This document shows positions 59,961 through 61,159 of a stretch of 61,159 nt of DNA, one piece after another. Below the pieces are notes generated by a model. It saw only the letters and a list, made by a program, of their open reading frames with translations. It was not told the origin of the DNA and did no database searches. Both the position numbers and the translations under genes were made by a program. Position 1 is the first letter of the stretch, and each line of letters opens with the position of its first letter. Source of the DNA: Gracilaria domingensis (lineage: Eukaryota > Rhodophyta > Florideophyceae > Gracilariales > Gracilariaceae). The DNA lies in NCBI GenBank assembly GCA_022539475.1, contig VCMS01000324.1, forward strand, positions 35,857 to 97,015, written 5' to 3'.

Positions 59961-60134
59961 TGGCCGGATGCGACGTGTTCAGACCGCGATCTGGACCGCG
60001 GTAAACCGAGTTCATAGCCGAGATCATGGCCATAGCCGAGATCATGGCCATAGCCGAGATCATGGCCATGATCTCGGCTATGAACTCGGCTGAGCGCGGT
60101 CCAGACCGCGGTCTGAACACGTCGTATCCGGCCA
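59961..60134. repeat. 174-bp palindrome with 18-bp triplicate at the centre
   Basis: Arms of about 70 bp (starting TGGCCGGATGCGACGTG) pair with few mismatches. The left side of the centre carries three exact 18-bp copies (ATAGCCGAGATCATGGCC at 60014-60031, 60032-60049 and 60050-60067). It encodes nothing. It is a MITE-like hairpin whose inner repeat has expanded. Confidence 0.9.
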
Positions 60135-60139
60135 CCACA

Positions 60140-61159
60140 GGAGGGTACCAGGGGGGAAACCGTTAGGGTTGATCATGCTCTCTGGTATGTATCTAAGCCT
60201 TCTACACCCTCTCTAACCGCCTCTACCACTCTTTCAAAGTGACGCGAATGTTCACGCGAGCTTTTCCGCGAGCTGCACTACAAATCTGCGATACGAACGG
60301 GTGCGACACTTCACCGACAGCGAAGCGGGTACGTGCTCAAACCGAGCGGGTGCGCCGTTTGCTGATGTGATCAGAGCATTATACGATTACCGCTTGTTCT
60401 GCATTCAACTTTATAGGTGTTTAACGAAGCTAAATTGAAACACGTTATCTAATGGAGCCAAGAGGATTGGGGAACCGGCAGGTGAGGCGCTCCCGAACGC
60501 CGCGGAAAGTTCGCACCCCATGGCGCCGCATCTTCGAAGTGCGAAGAAGACAAAAGAAGGAGGGAAGAAGAGTAATGAGGAAGCACAGAATCCGGAGACG
60601 AGTATGAGCTCTAACCCGGGGAAAGCGAAACCATCACCGGGGGACAAGTGACGCTTCTTATCGCGGGGAATGGCGGAGACAAGGTCCCAATTGGCAGGCT
60701 GATGTGGTGGCCATCGAGTCTGCCGGCGTCGGCAAAGACTATCGAAGAGAAATGCATGGTCACACACTGGAAGGGAAACCGGGAGAGGATATAGTCTGTA
60801 TATGGCGAGCTGATTTATCTAAAGAGCTCATACACCGTACAATTATCCCTTTAAGTGTACGGATGAAGACTCCATTCGGAAGACTGTTGCGGACTTAAAC
60901 AAGATGGGTTTCTATGCTTGGGACTTGAACTTCATGGCTTCGGGGTGAGACCGTTCAGAACACCACGCCGCAGGTGTTCAGTGAGAAATCAGGGCATACC
61001 AATGCGGCGTCCACGACTGGAGGGAAAGGAGTGAGTATGGCAGAAACATCGACCGAAACCCCGCGTACCACCGAGTGGGAAGCGCTTTGCCGCTCAGGTA
61101 GCCAGGCTAAAACCACCAAGGCCAAAAAAAACAGAAGAACAAAAGGGGAAAGGAAGTAC
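60140..61159. other. No clear gene; weak coding signal at the right edge
   Basis: On the plus strand, 60520-60900 gives protein-like stretches in two frames (SNPGKAKPSPGDK, then IGRLMWWPSSLPASAKTIEE). They may be the 5' part of a gene running out of the window, possibly another element gene. The frame is broken and unidentified. Confidence 0.25.

Noticed and set aside
59677..60138. Open frames across the 174-bp palindrome
   Set aside because: They owe their length to the 18-bp repeat having no stops and give the same repeated peptide on both strands.
1..61159. CRISPR arrays, rRNA and tRNA genes
   Set aside because: No regularly spaced repeat-spacer pattern, no rRNA-like blocks and no tRNA box pairs were seen on reading through.

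Overview
The window looks like a gene-poor, transposon-rich stretch of an intron-poor eukaryotic nuclear genome. Every recognisable host gene (an ERGIC-53-type lectin, the proteasome adaptor ECM29, the serine palmitoyltransferase LCB2 subunit, an OSR1/SPAK-type kinase, importin-7/8, an hnRNP-F/H-like RRM protein) is a conserved eukaryotic single-copy type. Each is present only as a decayed, intronless-looking copy with in-frame stops, frameshifts and lost catalytic residues. No prokaryotic operons, rRNA or convincing tRNA genes were seen. The mix of piggyBac, pogo-like DDE, Harbinger, Crypton-type and Plavaka-type elements, with few introns, fits an alga such as a florideophyte red alga, or another protist. 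That taxonomic guess is inference only.

Layout. 1-1.4 kb: badly decayed Plavaka-type transposase. 2.7-3.0 kb: three tandem palindromes. 3.5-10.6 kb: lectin (+), ECM29 (-) and LCB2 (+) pseudogenes. 12.9-15.9 kb: two inverted paralogues of a small cysteine-rich protein with a fold-back repeat between them. 16-21 kb: little of note. 21.4-24.7 kb: a kinase pseudogene broken mostly by what look like C-to-T or G-to-A nonsense changes. 25-31 kb: mostly non-coding, with minisatellites. 31.1-43.7 kb: a 12.6-kb interval bounded by perfect 29-bp inverted repeats next to TA. It holds a complete 3.4-kb piggyBac-like element (TTAA duplications, matching TIRs), a decayed pogo-like DDE transposase, an intact 259-codon orphan ORF, importin-7 and RRM pseudogenes, and a Harbinger transposase. 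44.0-47.4 kb: a Crypton-type tyrosine recombinase followed by an Ulp1-type SUMO protease. 49.3-58.7 kb: a tightly packed multigene unit with a Plavaka-type transposase (+), converging on a coiled-coil protein (-) and a large protein (-) that joins a beta-class amino-DNA-methyltransferase domain to a SET domain. 58.9-60.1 kb: palindromic repeats. The last kilobase holds only weak coding signals.

The most interesting item is the 49.3-58.7 kb unit. If its genes belong to one mobile element, that element carries both a DNA-methyltransferase-like and a histone-methyltransferase-like (SET) domain in one polypeptide, preceded by a candidate SUMO-interacting motif. The methyltransferase motifs are non-canonical and the frame is broken here, so this copy is probably inactive. 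Intact relatives elsewhere in the genome would decide its function.
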